From SHAN690 sp040221375 (GTDB lineage: Bacteria > Bacteroidota > Bacteroidia > Flavobacteriales_G > Salibacteraceae): 64,000 nt of DNA. A program made the position numbers and the translations under genes. The notes under the pieces were generated by a model. It had not been told where the DNA came from, ran no database searches, and saw only the letters and a list, made by a program, of their open reading frames with translations. Below, piece by piece: positions 34,210-45,500 of the stretch; positions within the stretch are counted from its first letter, which is position 1; every line of letters starts with the position of its first letter. The DNA is taken from NCBI GenBank assembly GCA_040221375.1, contig JAVKEP010000110.1, forward strand, positions 1 through 64,000. The letters run 5' to 3'.

Positions 34210-36960
34210 GTGAAGAGTAAGAAAACATGGATATGGATAAGTGCGCTGCTCTGTGCACTTTTTTTATCGCAGGTTGCGACGGCGACGCACAACCGCGCGG
34301 GGGAAATTATCTATAAACGCGTAAATCAAAATCCATTCCTCTACGAAATTTCGATCGTCACCTATACCAAGACCGGTGGGGCAAGCGATGAAGCAGATCG
34401 GTGCGAGCTCGAGCTGTTTTTCGGTGATGGAACGAGCGAAACCGTTTCGCGTTCCAATGGAACCATTGGCACTCCATGCGGCGAGGGCCAAGGCAACGGC
34501 GTGTTGATTGGGAACAATACGCGCTACAATGTCTACACCACTTTGCACGAATTTCCCGGGGCAGGCACCTATGTGATGAGCATGGAAGATCCGATGCGCA
34601 ATGGCGGGGTTCTGAATATCAAGGATTCAGACAATGTGCCCTTCTACATCGAAAGCATTTTGGTGATCGACATTGCAACGGGTGGGAATCAAGCACCCAT
34701 TTTGAGGAATCCTCCGATCGACAACGCATGTATTTCTGTTCCTTTTTACCACAACCCGGGAGCGGTAGACCCGGAGGGCGATAGCTTGGTATACTCGATT
34801 GTGCCGAGTAAGTCGTACGACGGAGGACCCATTGCAGGATACGTCCTACCCGATCAGATTGAACCAGGACCTAATAATAACTTGAGTATCGATTCAAAAA
34901 CGGGGACATTGACTTGGGATTCGCCACAAGTGCGGGGCGAATACAACGTGGCGATATTGATCGAAGAATACCGGACGAATCCGAACAACGGACTCGTATT
35001 TAAAGTCGGCTCCATCATGCGCGACATGCAAATCGATGTCGACATATGTGATTCGGAAAACAGCCCACCGCTCATCGTATTGAACGATCAAGTGTGCGTC
35101 ACAGCGGGTGGAAGCATTGCTGAATTGATCGAGGCGGTGGATCAGGAAGACGATGTATTGACCCTGAGCGCCGTGGGCATGCCGCTAGATCCTGGAAATG
35201 CCGGATTTGCTACTCCGGATGCAGTCATTACAGAACAAGCACCGGTTGAAATGGTTTTTTCTTGGTATCCGAGCTGTGATAAAGTGAGGAGAACACCATA
35301 TTGGATGTATTTCAAGGCCAAAGAAGAGCATCCAGCCTCATCGAATAAAGTGGAATTGGTGGATTTCAAAACAATGGAAATCACCGTCAACGCACCCGCC
35401 GTTTCGATTACCGATATCACACCGATTGGTACTTCGCTCCAAGTGACCTGGTCCAAGGCTATATGCGAAGAAGCATCCGGATACGAGATATACCGGTACA
35501 ACGATAGCTTGGGATACGTTCCTACGGATTGCATGACGGGCGTACCTGAACAATTGGGGTACGAGCTGATTGGAGCCTTGAACGGTAGGGACCAGACCAC
35601 CTTTGTGGATGACAATGGGGGCGTTGGACTGGTGCATGGCCAGCGCTATTGCTACATGATTGTGACGACGTTTGATGACGGCTCAGAGAGCTACCCATCC
35701 GAAGAAGCATGTGGGTTGCTGGTGCGCGACGTTCCCATATTAAATAAGGTGAGTGTCGTAGAAACATATTCGGCCAACGGAATAGACAGCATCGCTTGGT
35801 ACAGTCCGGCCGATCTCAAGACCGATATTTTTGGACCGCCATATCGCTATCGACTATCGCGCGCCATGGCAATAGGAGGACCATTTCAACAGGTGTACTT
35901 AAGCGATGCGGCGCAAGACCCGTTCTCCCTCGATACGGTATTTGTGGATGCGGGACTCAATACCCGGGATCAACAATATTTCTACAAGATTGAAATGCTG
36001 AGCGGAACGGCACAGAATTCCATCGGAGCCGCACGCGCCGCGTCGTCTGTTTTTCTGCGATCTGAACCCGCCGACAATCAATTGACGCTGATATGGGACG
36101 TTGACGTACCGTGGAAAAATGAATCGTACGTGGTCTATCGGTTTAAAAATGACCCCGATTCATTGAATGATTTTGTGGTCTTAGATACCGTAGTGGGGAC
36201 CAGCTATATCGATGATCGCCTTGCTAACCTTCGAACTTATAGGTACTTCGTTCGCTCGATCGGAGAGTATACGGCTGAAGATATCAAGGGTACGCTGGTC
36301 AACTTCTCGCAGATCCATGCAGGAATCCCCAAAGACATCAACCCACCTTGCAGTCCTCCCAACCAAGCCATCGATGGCGATTGCGACCTGGAACAGACTG
36401 TGCTGACCTGGAACAATCCAAATGAGGTGTGTGAAGACGTGGATGACGTGGTGGCGTACAAAATCTACTATACCCCGGTATTGGGTCAAACATTGACTGA
36501 ATTGGTGACCATTGATGACGCTTCTGTGACGGAGTATGTGCATGGAGGTACGGGTTCCATCGCGGGATGTTATGCCGTGGTGGCGATCGACAGCTTCGAT
36601 AATGAAAGCCCTTGGGAAACATCGCTCTGCGTGGATAATTGTCCTGAATATGAATTGCCAAATGTATTCACGCCAGGGTCGGACGGATTCAACGATCATT
36701 TTACTCCGTTTCCTTACAAGTTTGTCGAGAGCGTAGACCTCATCATTTTCAATCGTTGGGGTGTTCCCGTCTTTTCCACCAACGATCCGGCGATAGAATG
36801 GGACGGAAGCGATGAACGATCTGGAAAGCCGCTTCCTGATGGCGTGTATTTCTATATGTGCAAGGTCAACGAGATTCGACTGACGGGGATTGAATCAAGG
36901 GAATTGAACGGAGAAGTACATTTGCTGCGACAAATCAGAAACGAGTCATTGGCACCGTAA
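34210..36960 (+). CDS. Secreted multidomain protein with gliding-motility-type (T9SS type B) C-terminal domain
   Basis: 916 residues, GTG start. The signal peptide is WIWISALLCALFLSQVATA. The N-terminal about 280 residues hold an Ig/cadherin-like module ending NLSIDSKTGTLTWDSPQVRG, EYNVAILIEEYR and RDMQIDVDICDS, also present in the giant SprB-like protein. The middle holds fibronectin type III-like repeats (GYEIYRYND, QRYCYMIVTTFDDGSES, GCYAVVAIDSFDNES). The last 90 residues (LPNVFTPGSDGFNDHFTPF to DGVYFYMCKV) are the gliding-motility C-terminal domain recognised by the T9SS. It is a probable surface adhesin. It overlaps ribE by one base (TAATG), an unusual pairing with a core gene. Confidence 0.9.
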   Translation: MKSKKTWIWISALLCALFLSQVATATHNRAGEIIYKRVNQNPFLYEISIVTYTKTGGASDEADRCELELFFGDGTSETVSRSNGTIGTPCGEGQGNGVLIGNNTRYNVYTTLHEFPGAGTYVMSMEDPMRNGGVLNIKDSDNVPFYIESILVIDIATGGNQAPILRNPPIDNACISVPFYHNPGAVDPEGDSLVYSIVPSKSYDGGPIAGYVLPDQIEPGPNNNLSIDSKTGTLTWDSPQVRGEYNVAILIEEYRTNPNNGLVFKVGSIMRDMQIDVDICDSENSPPLIVLNDQVCVTAGGSIAELIEAVDQEDDVLTLSAVGMPLDPGNAGFATPDAVITEQAPVEMVFSWYPSCDKVRRTPYWMYFKAKEEHPASSNKVELVDFKTMEITVNAPAVSITDITPIGTSLQVTWSKAICEEASGYEIYRYNDSLGYVPTDCMTGVPEQLGYELIGALNGRDQTTFVDDNGGVGLVHGQRYCYMIVTTFDDGSESYPSEEACGLLVRDVPILNKVSVVETYSANGIDSIAWYSPADLKTDIFGPPYRYRLSRAMAIGGPFQQVYLSDAAQDPFSLDTVFVDAGLNTRDQQYFYKIEMLSGTAQNSIGAARAASSVFLRSEPADNQLTLIWDVDVPWKNESYVVYRFKNDPDSLNDFVVLDTVVGTSYIDDRLANLRTYRYFVRSIGEYTAEDIKGTLVNFSQIHAGIPKDINPPCSPPNQAIDGDCDLEQTVLTWNNPNEVCEDVDDVVAYKIYYTPVLGQTLTELVTIDDASVTEYVHGGTGSIAGCYAVVAIDSFDNESPWETSLCVDNCPEYELPNVFTPGSDGFNDHFTPFPYKFVESVDLIIFNRWGVPVFSTNDPAIEWDGSDERSGKPLPDGVYFYMCKVNEIRLTGIESRELNGEVHLLRQIRNESLAP

Positions 36961-37562
36961 TGTTTACAGGCATCATCGAGGGAATAGGACGGGTAGAAGC
37001 AGTAGAATCGGAAGGAAAGAACATCCATTTCTGGCTCTCATCCCCTTTTACGAGTGAATTGAAAGTGGACCAAAGCGTAGCGCACAATGGCGTGTGCTTG
37101 ACCGTGGTTGCCTTTTCTCAGGACCAGTATCAAGTCACCGCGATTGCAGAGACGTTGGCCAAATCAACCTTGGGCGGTCTCGGCGTGGGAAGTTGGGTAA
37201 ACCTGGAGCGATGCATGCCTGCGAATGGAAGGTTTGACGGGCATATTGTTCAAGGCCACGTTGATCAACGAGCTGACATCCGCAGCGTAGAAGAGGATGG
37301 GGGGTCGTGGAACTATCGTTTAGAGTTTGAATCGCCTAAGGATGCATTGGTGGTACCCAAGGGCAGCATTACCATCAATGGAGTCAGCTTGACCGTAGTA
37401 GAGGCATCTGAGGAGCATTGTACGGTATCGATCATCCCTTTCACCCACGCGCACACAACGTTTCAATACCTCCAAGTAGGAGATCCGGTAAACATCGAAT
37501 TTGACATCTTGGGCAAGTACGTTTTGGAGGCCCAAAAAAGACTTGCCAAAGTCGAGAATTAG
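36960..37562 (+). CDS. ribE: Riboflavin synthase, alpha chain
   Basis: 200 residues made of two lumazine-binding beta-barrel repeats. The first opens MFTGIIEGIGRVEAV and has SVAHNGVCLTV; the second repeats with DGHIVQGHVDQ, GSITINGVSLTV and FDILGKYVLE. The MFTGI start and NG(V)xLTV in both halves are diagnostic. It dismutates 6,7-dimethyl-8-ribityllumazine to riboflavin. Its ATG overlaps the stop of the upstream T9SS gene, so it may be translated from that transcript. Confidence 0.96.
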   Translation: MFTGIIEGIGRVEAVESEGKNIHFWLSSPFTSELKVDQSVAHNGVCLTVVAFSQDQYQVTAIAETLAKSTLGGLGVGSWVNLERCMPANGRFDGHIVQGHVDQRADIRSVEEDGGSWNYRLEFESPKDALVVPKGSITINGVSLTVVEASEEHCTVSIIPFTHAHTTFQYLQVGDPVNIEFDILGKYVLEAQKRLAKVEN

Positions 37563-37600
37563 GCCTTGAACAAAGTCTGCACAAACGCGTCTGAAACATG

Positions 37601-37608
37601 TACTTTCG
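37601..37608 (+). promoter_or_regulatory. Candidate -7 element for lepA
   Basis: TACTTTCG matches TAnnTTTG at seven of eight bases and lies 26 bp before the lepA ATG at 37627. Confidence 0.4.
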
Positions 37609-37626
37609 CAGCCAATTTTTAAGTGC

Positions 37627-39414
37627 ATGCAGCACATACGGAACTTTTGCATTATTGCCCATATTGACCACGGTAAAAGCACCTTGGCGGATCGACTCCT
37701 TCAAAAGACAGGGACGGTTTCTGATCGCGATTTGAAGGAGCAGACGCTTGACGATATGGATTTGGAGCGGGAGCGTGGAATCACCATCAAGAGCCATGCG
37801 ATTCAAATGAACTATCGACAAGACGGAGTGGACTATGTCTTGAATTTGATCGACACCCCTGGCCACGTCGATTTCTCGTACGAGGTTTCGAGGGCGATAG
37901 CTGCTTGCGAAGGCGCCTTGCTTTTGGTGGATGCGAGTCAAGGAATCGAAGCCCAAACGATCTCGAATTTGTACCTGGCGATGGAACACGATCTGAAGAT
38001 CATTCCTGTGCTGAATAAAATGGACCTGCCATCTGCCATGCCGGAAGAGGTAAAGGACGAGATGGTTGAGCTTTTGGGCTGTGATCGAGACGAGATTATG
38101 TCGGCCAGCGGGAAGACAGGAGCTGGCGTAGACGAGTTGTTGACAGCCATCCTCGAACGGATTCCAGCGCCTCAAGGAGATCCAAATGCTCCACTGCAAG
38201 CCTTGATTTTCGACAGCATGTTCAACCCGTTCAGGGGAGTCATTGCATATTTCAGGATAATCAACGGAACGTTGCGCGAGCGCGACATTGTGAAGTTTTA
38301 CCACACGAGCAAGAAGTACATCGCCGATGAGATCGGCGTGTTGAGAATGAAACCTGAAAAAAAGAAAGAGCTCTCAGCCGGCGATGTGGGCTACATTATT
38401 TCAGGAATAAAGCAAGCCCGGGAGATCAAGGTAGGCGATACGATCACACACCAAGAGCGGCAGTGTGATAAGGCCATCGAAGGATTTGAAAATGTGAAGC
38501 CGATGGTATTTGCGGGAATTTATCCGGTAGATACGGACGAATACGAGGAACTGCGCGATTGCATGGATAAGCTTCAATTAAACGATGCGTCGTTGACATT
38601 CGAGCCCGAATCGTCTGCGGCACTGGGTTTTGGATTCCGTTGTGGATTCCTTGGAATGCTCCACATGGAAATCATCCAAGAGCGATTGGAACGTGAGTTC
38701 AACATGGTGGTCATTACGACGGTTCCCAACGTGTCTTATTTTGCAACCACTACGGATGGAGAGCGCAGAACGATTAACAACCCGTCCGACTTCCCTGACC
38801 CGTCGAAGCTGGATTCGGTAGAAGAGCCATTCATCAATGCCCAGATCATTACCAAAGGAGATTTTGTGGGTGCGGTGATGGGTTTGTGCATTGAGAAGCG
38901 GGGCATTTTGAAGAACCAGGTTTACCTTACCTCAGACCGCGTAGAGCTGTCGTTCGAGATGCCTTTGGCAGAAATTGTCTTCGATTTTTACGATCGGCTG
39001 AAATCCATTTCTCGTGGATACGCCTCCTTCGATTACCATCCGATTGGATACGTCCAGTCGAGTTTGGTGAAGATGGACATCTTGCTCAACGGGGATCAAG
39101 TAGATGCTTTGTCGGCCTTGATTCACAAAGACAACGCATTTGACTTGGGTAAGAAAATTTGTTTGAAGCTGAAGGAGCTGATACCACGGCAGCAGTTTGA
39201 AATAGCGATTCAAGCAGCAGTAGGGGCTAAAATCGTTGCTCGAGAAACCGTAAAGGCCTTGAGGAAAGACGTTACAGCGAAATGCTACGGCGGTGATATC
39301 TCCCGAAAACGGAAACTTCTCGAGAAGCAGAAGAAGGGTAAAAAGCGCATGAAGCAAATCGGAAACGTAGAGATTCCACAGCAGGCATTCCTCGCCGTGC
39401 TGAAATTAGACTGA
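37627..39414 (+). CDS. lepA: Elongation factor 4 (LepA)
   Basis: 595 residues, a full-length translational GTPase. G1 is AHIDHGKSTLADR (about 11-23), G2 and switch I lie in ERERGITIKS, G3 in DTPGHVDFSYEVSR, and G4 in NKMDLP. The LepA-specific C-terminal domain includes GYASFDYHPIGYVQSSLVKMDILLN and AKCYGGDISRKRKLLEKQKKGKKRMK. EF4 can back-translocate the ribosome and aids initiation or assembly under stress. It is followed by the giant adhesin gene with its own promoter. Confidence 0.98.
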   Translation: MQHIRNFCIIAHIDHGKSTLADRLLQKTGTVSDRDLKEQTLDDMDLERERGITIKSHAIQMNYRQDGVDYVLNLIDTPGHVDFSYEVSRAIAACEGALLLVDASQGIEAQTISNLYLAMEHDLKIIPVLNKMDLPSAMPEEVKDEMVELLGCDRDEIMSASGKTGAGVDELLTAILERIPAPQGDPNAPLQALIFDSMFNPFRGVIAYFRIINGTLRERDIVKFYHTSKKYIADEIGVLRMKPEKKKELSAGDVGYIISGIKQAREIKVGDTITHQERQCDKAIEGFENVKPMVFAGIYPVDTDEYEELRDCMDKLQLNDASLTFEPESSAALGFGFRCGFLGMLHMEIIQERLEREFNMVVITTVPNVSYFATTTDGERRTINNPSDFPDPSKLDSVEEPFINAQIITKGDFVGAVMGLCIEKRGILKNQVYLTSDRVELSFEMPLAEIVFDFYDRLKSISRGYASFDYHPIGYVQSSLVKMDILLNGDQVDALSALIHKDNAFDLGKKICLKLKELIPRQQFEIAIQAAVGAKIVARETVKALRKDVTAKCYGGDISRKRKLLEKQKKGKKRMKQIGNVEIPQQAFLAVLKLD

Positions 39415-39498
39415 TAAAAAAGTACGCGCCTTACCCAACCTCAACACCTCATTGTGCGTGAATTGCGGTGGGACTGCGCTTTCGGTGCTTTTTCCGCG

Positions 39499-39506
39499 TA
39501 AATTTG
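39499..39506 (+). promoter_or_regulatory. -7 element of the giant adhesin gene
   Basis: TAAATTTG, an exact TAnnTTTG. It is 17 bp before the ATG at 39516 and 29 bp before the next in-frame ATG at 39528. The second distance fits the other promoters in this window better. Confidence 0.45.
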
Positions 39507-39515
39507 AGTTCAAGA

Positions 39516-42500
39516 ATGAAACGTACTATGCACCTATTCACACGATTCTCCATCGTTGCGGCGACAATTTGTTGTCTTTTGCTTGCTACCACTGGCTTTG
39601 CTCAACCTGGATTTTTGCCCGTTAACACCGGACAAGTTTATTCCGGCGCATCCATCACAGGTGCATTGAACGGAACACAGGATAGTCTCATCATTACCGT
39701 AGAGGTCATGTATGACTGTTCCATCTCTCTCGCATTTCCTGATACCCTCTTGTTGGTGTCCTTGGGTTGTGTACCCGGTACAATTCCAATTCCGAATGTC
39801 TCGGATGGTGAGATTACGGACATATGTGCGGGTTCGCTTCCATCGTGTGCTGGGGGATCTTCGGATGGAGAACGAATGATCGTCTACCGCGGCGCCGTTG
39901 ACATTACAACCTATGCTGCGTGTTCGCCTGCGACCTTTATCGTTTACCCTTACAACCGTATGGACGCCATCAATTTGGCGAACAGTGCTTCTGCATCTTC
40001 CGATCGCTTGCGGGTGTTCATGCAGTATAATTTTACTACTGACTCGCTGAATACGACGCCTTCGTTTGCCGCCAATGGACATCCATTCCTCTGCGGTGGA
40101 ACGACGGTCAATTGGGGCCCCCAGGTGACTGAACCCGACGGTGATTCGTTGGTGTTTTCGCTTCGGCAACCTCAAACGGGAATTGCCACGGCTTCGAACA
40201 TTGCCTACCAAACCGGGTACTCGTTGGCAGATCCCTTCGGCAACGGGATGTCCTTTGATTCCGAAACCGGCATCATGTCTTTTACTCCCCCAGACACTAC
40301 CGACCTGTTTCAGATTGTCATTCAAGTGGATGAATACGATAGGACGTCGGGAAATTTGATCAGCACGGTGATTCGCGATTTTCAGTTCGAAACCGATTCC
40401 AATTGTTCAAACCTTCAGCCGACGGTTGCTACATCCATTACGAACGTCACCGGCGGATCGCTTACTTCAAACTACGTCGTCACCCTCGATACGGGCGTGG
40501 CATCCAGCTTTGATTTGGCCTTTACAGGAGGTGCGGGAGAAACCGTGAGCATCAGCAGTACTGCTACGGGTATGCTGAATGGTGCATCTACTTCTACCGC
40601 TACTTCAGGAACCACCACAACCATGACGGTCAGTTGGACGCCAACAGGAGCCGACGTCGGAACGCACATCATTACGTTCAACGCCGAAGACAATGGATGT
40701 GACATCGCCGGAAAGAATGCCCAGAAAGTCTATGTCATCGTTCAAGAACAAACCCAACCGCTTCAAATTACTTCGGTAACTGCTGGGCAAGAAACCTGTC
40801 CCGATTCGAACGATGGTACACTCACCATCAACGTAACTGGCGGAACAGGGCCTTTCTCTTTTACAGTGGATGGCTTCAACACCGGAAACAGCGTTACCCA
40901 GACCACAGGATCATTCGTTGATCTGGCGCCAGACTTCTACATCGTCCAAGTGGGCGATAGCGGGGTGAGTTGGGATACGACCTTTTCAGTAACGGTTCAG
41001 CCGAGTTTCTTTGGATTTTTAGGTACACCTTTCAACCAATTGGTTGACCCCAGTTGTGATGATGCATGTGATGGTGATGCGCGCTCGAGACCTAACCCGT
41101 TTGGTAATTCACCTTATACCTATCTCTGGTCGAACGGAGAAACGACCGTGAAGGCGTTCAACCTTTGCGGAGGTTCGCATACCGTGAGCATTACGGACAA
41201 CATCGGCTGTACAATCACCGATACCGTTACGCTCTTTGAGCCCCCGTCAATCTATGTTTTGCTCGATTCTTCGGATTCGGTTACTTGTAATGGAGGGAAC
41301 GACGGAGCCGCCTTTATTTCCGGGCACGGGGGAACGATCGCATCGGACTCCACAACGGCGTACCTCATTGATCAAACCGAAGGCGAGTTTGAGCCTTATG
41401 GCATCGGCGAGTCATTCAACACGGCAAATTATCAAAGCTTTAGCCTCGGGGATGATGCGCTTACTGCAGCCATCAGTGTGGGCTTCAATTTTGAATTTTT
41501 CGGCAATGCACAGACGACCTTTCAGATATCATCCAACGGAATCATCCAATTTCCGGGTGCAACCAACTCAACTTGGCAAAATGTTGCCATTCCCAACACC
41601 GCCAACCCAGATAATTGGATCGGTATTTGGGACGACTTGAATCCGTCAACTTCCACCAATGGTACGATTGAGACCTACTTGGTCGGCACTTCGCCCAACC
41701 GGGTTCGGGTGATCAATTACGTCAATATTCGGCACTTCGCTTCAGCCGGTGCTTTGTACACGTTTCAGATCGCGCTTTACGAAACGTCGAACATCATCCA
41801 GATCCATACCACTCAAGTGCCTGCCTTCAGTGAAGGAGGCGGAAACGCAGGTACGACCATGGGAATTGAAAATGCGGACGGAACAGATGGTTACGCGGTT
41901 CCTGGCAGAAATGCAGTGAACTGGTCGGCGAGCAACGATTACGTGTCGTTCATTCCGATCACGCAAGGATTTACTTACACATGGTCGAGCATTGGTAGCG
42001 GATCATCAGCCACGAACCTTTCGGCTGGTGTGTATACCGTTACTGCGGCAGACGGTGCGTGCAACGACACTTTATCCTTTACCATTGAGGAGCCGGTTCT
42101 CATGACCTTGGATACTACGATGACTCCGCCTACATGTCCCGGAGATTCGAATGGCGCAATCACCGTTTCTGCCAACGGAGGCAATGGCGGTCCATATACG
42201 TATATCTGGAGCACTGGATCCACTTCTACCACCATTTCTAATTTGATGGCGGGCACCTATACCGTCACCGTGACAGATGTGAAAGGATGTGCCGAAGCCA
42301 TCGCCGTTACGCTAAATGACCCCGCGCCTGTAGTAGTTTCCATCAATGTTGACGCCAACGTGAGTTGCTTCGGATTCAGCGATGGGCAATTGACCGCGAC
42401 GGGTTCTGGAGGAACGCCTGGATTCACTTATTTGTGGAACACCGCATCCACCAACCAGACGATCAGCGGCTTGGCTGCGGGTATGTACACCGTAACCGTA

Positions 42501-45500
42501 ACAGACGCGAGTGGGTGTACAGGAGTCGATAGCGCCGAAGTGACCGAACCTACGGTCTTGGCCATCAGCATTGCGTCGATTTCCAACGTGAGTTGCGTTG
42601 GTGGGTCTGACGGATCCATTACCGCGAATAATGCAACCGGAGGAACAGGACCCTATGCTTTCCTTTGGAGTTCAGGAGGCAACGCGCTGACAGAAAGTGG
42701 ATTAGCCGCAGGAACCTATACCATTACGGTCACGGATGACAATGGTTGCACCGCTACCGCGGATACTGTACTGACCGAGCCGGCTACAGGGGTTAGCATC
42801 TCGATTGCCTCAGCCATCGACGTTTCGTGCAATGGAGGAAGCGATGGATCAGTGACCGCAAACAGTGCTTCAGGTGGCACGGCTCCGTATACCTTGCTCT
42901 GGAGTTCAGGAGGAAACGGATTGACAGAAACAGGCTTAACAGCAGGAACCTATTCCATCACCGTAACCGATGCAGGAGGTTGCGTCGACTCTGCGGATAC
43001 GACAATTGTAGAGCCAGCACTGCTGGTAGTAGATACCACCATCGTTTCACAACCTACCTGTGCCGGAAGCGCGAATGGAAGCATCACCGTGACGACCACG
43101 GGTGGATCTCCAGCATATAGTTACGCTTGGAACAATGGCGATACCACGGCTACAGTTTCAGGACTAACGGCAGGTACCTATACCGTAACTGTGACCGATG
43201 CAAATACATGTACGGATAACATCACCGTTGTTCTCGCGAATGGGCCGAGTATCACGGCTTCGATTGCGATTGATAACTTGATCGACTGCAATGGAAACAA
43301 CTCGGGTCAATTGACCGCATCGGGTAGCAATGGAACACCTGTTTATACCTTTTTGTGGAGCAATTTAGCGACATCCGGAACCATTTCAAGTTTAGTGGCA
43401 GGGACGTATACCGTCACCGTAACCGATGCCAATGGCTGTGAAGACAGCACTTCTGCGGTCTTGGTTGACCCTGCGTTACTCACGGCTGCCATTACTGATT
43501 CTACAGATGTGGGTTGTCAAGGGGGCAATGATGGAGACGCAACTGCTCAAGGAACAGGGGGCACGGCTCCACTCGCATATCTTTGGAATAACGGAGATAC
43601 CACAACGTTCATATCAGGATTGGTCGCCGGTACGTATACCGTTACGGTTACAGATGCGAACAATTGTACTGCTTCAGCGTCGGTAACGATCAATCAGCCT
43701 TCAACCGGCATTACCGCCACGGTAACTGGAACCGATGTCACTTGCTTTGGATTGTCAAACGGCACAGCATCTGCATCAGGATCAGGCGGTACAGCGCCGT
43801 ACAGCTACCTTTGGAACACTGCGGCTACGTCGCCTAACTTGACCGGCTTAGGTGCAGGAACCTACACGGCTACGGTAACCGATGACAATGGGTGTACAGG
43901 CGTGGATAGCGTTACCATCACAGCTCCTGCGTTTCCGGTCATCGCCGTTACTTCTACGGATAGCGTTTCTTGCTTCGGCGCGAACGACGGACAAATTCAG
44001 GCCTTTTTGATCAACGGTACGGCGCCGTTGACTTATGCTTGGAGCACGTTGGATACAACACAGCTTGTTACTTCATTAGCGGCAGGGACTTATACGGTAA
44101 CTGTTACAGATGCGAATGGGTGTTCAGATACGCAAACCGACATCATCGCTGGACCGGTTGCCTTGGATTTGACAATGGACAGCATTTCGCCTTCTTGTTC
44201 AGGAAACAGCGATGGAAGTGCATGGGTGTCAGTGACCGGTGGAACGGGGACCTACACCTATCTATGGAATACCGCAGCTACGGCGGATAGCATTTCTAGC
44301 TTAGCAGCAGGTACCTATATCGTAACCGTGACCGATGGGAATGGGTGCGAAGGAATTGATAGTGTCGTACTTATCAATGGTACAGGTGTACAGGCGATCT
44401 TGACGTTGGTGAATCATCCGAGTTGTGCAGGTACAACAACCGGTTCTTTAGCCGCCAATGCCTCAAATGCTTCTGCGCCGTTCAACGTGAGTTATTTGTG
44501 GAATACTGCAGCTACAAGTAACCTCCTATTCTCTGTAGGAGCGGGAACGTACACCGTAACCGTAACCGATAACAACACGGGGTGCGAGGATGATACCACA
44601 ATCACATTGATTGACCCGCCCGCACTTGTGGCTTCGATCATCGATTCTTTGAATCCGACTTGTGGAAACACGGATGGTGAGGCCGAAGCCTTAGGTACAG
44701 GTGGCACAGGTGCCTTAAGCTATGTTTGGACTACAGGCGATACTACAGCCTTGATCACTGGACTGGGCGGAGGATCTTTTACGGTGACCGTGACCGATGG
44801 AAATGGATGTGAAGACAGCGCCTCAGTGACCTTGATCGCTCCCGTGAGTTTTACCGCCACTGGTGCTGAATTGGCCAGTGAAACCTGCGTCGGAAACGAT
44901 GGCCAAGTAACCGTAACCATGGTTGGCGGCACCGCACCGTTTTCTTTTAACTGGTCGAACGGTGACACTACTCAAACAGTTACAGGACTTGCCGCCAATA
45001 CCTATACCGTAACCGTGACCGATGCCAGTGGATGTAGCGATACATCGATGGCCATTGTCGCTGATTCATGTACTTGCAACTGGACGGCAACAGCAGTGCT
45101 CATCAATGACCTGTTTTGTAACGGCGACAGCAGTGGACAAGCAACCGTGAATCATGCTGGCGCTGCGGCACCAGTCAGTTATTTATGGTCGAACGGAAGC
45201 ACCAACGATTCGTTGATCGGTGTTCCGGCAGGTACGTATACCGTAACGGTCACCGATATTGACGGCTGCGTCGATACATCAGAAGTAGACATTGACGAAC
45301 CGGTACTATTACAGATCACAGGATTCAGCAGTATCAGTCAACCTACGTGCGATGACGATTGCAATGGATCTGCGACTGTCAATGCTGCGGGCGGAAGCGG
45401 AACCTTGACGTACGTTTGGAGCTCAGGTGGCAGTTCTTCAGCCGTCACAGCCTTGTGCGGCGGTGGACATTTCGTTACCGTATCTGACGCGAATGGTTGC

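Noticed and set aside
39534..40325. A 263-codon minus-strand frame under the giant gene
   Set aside because: It is a shadow of the SprB-like gene's codon pattern, with an arginine- and serine-rich translation and no recognisable motif. The same holds for all other minus-strand frames up to 53 kb.
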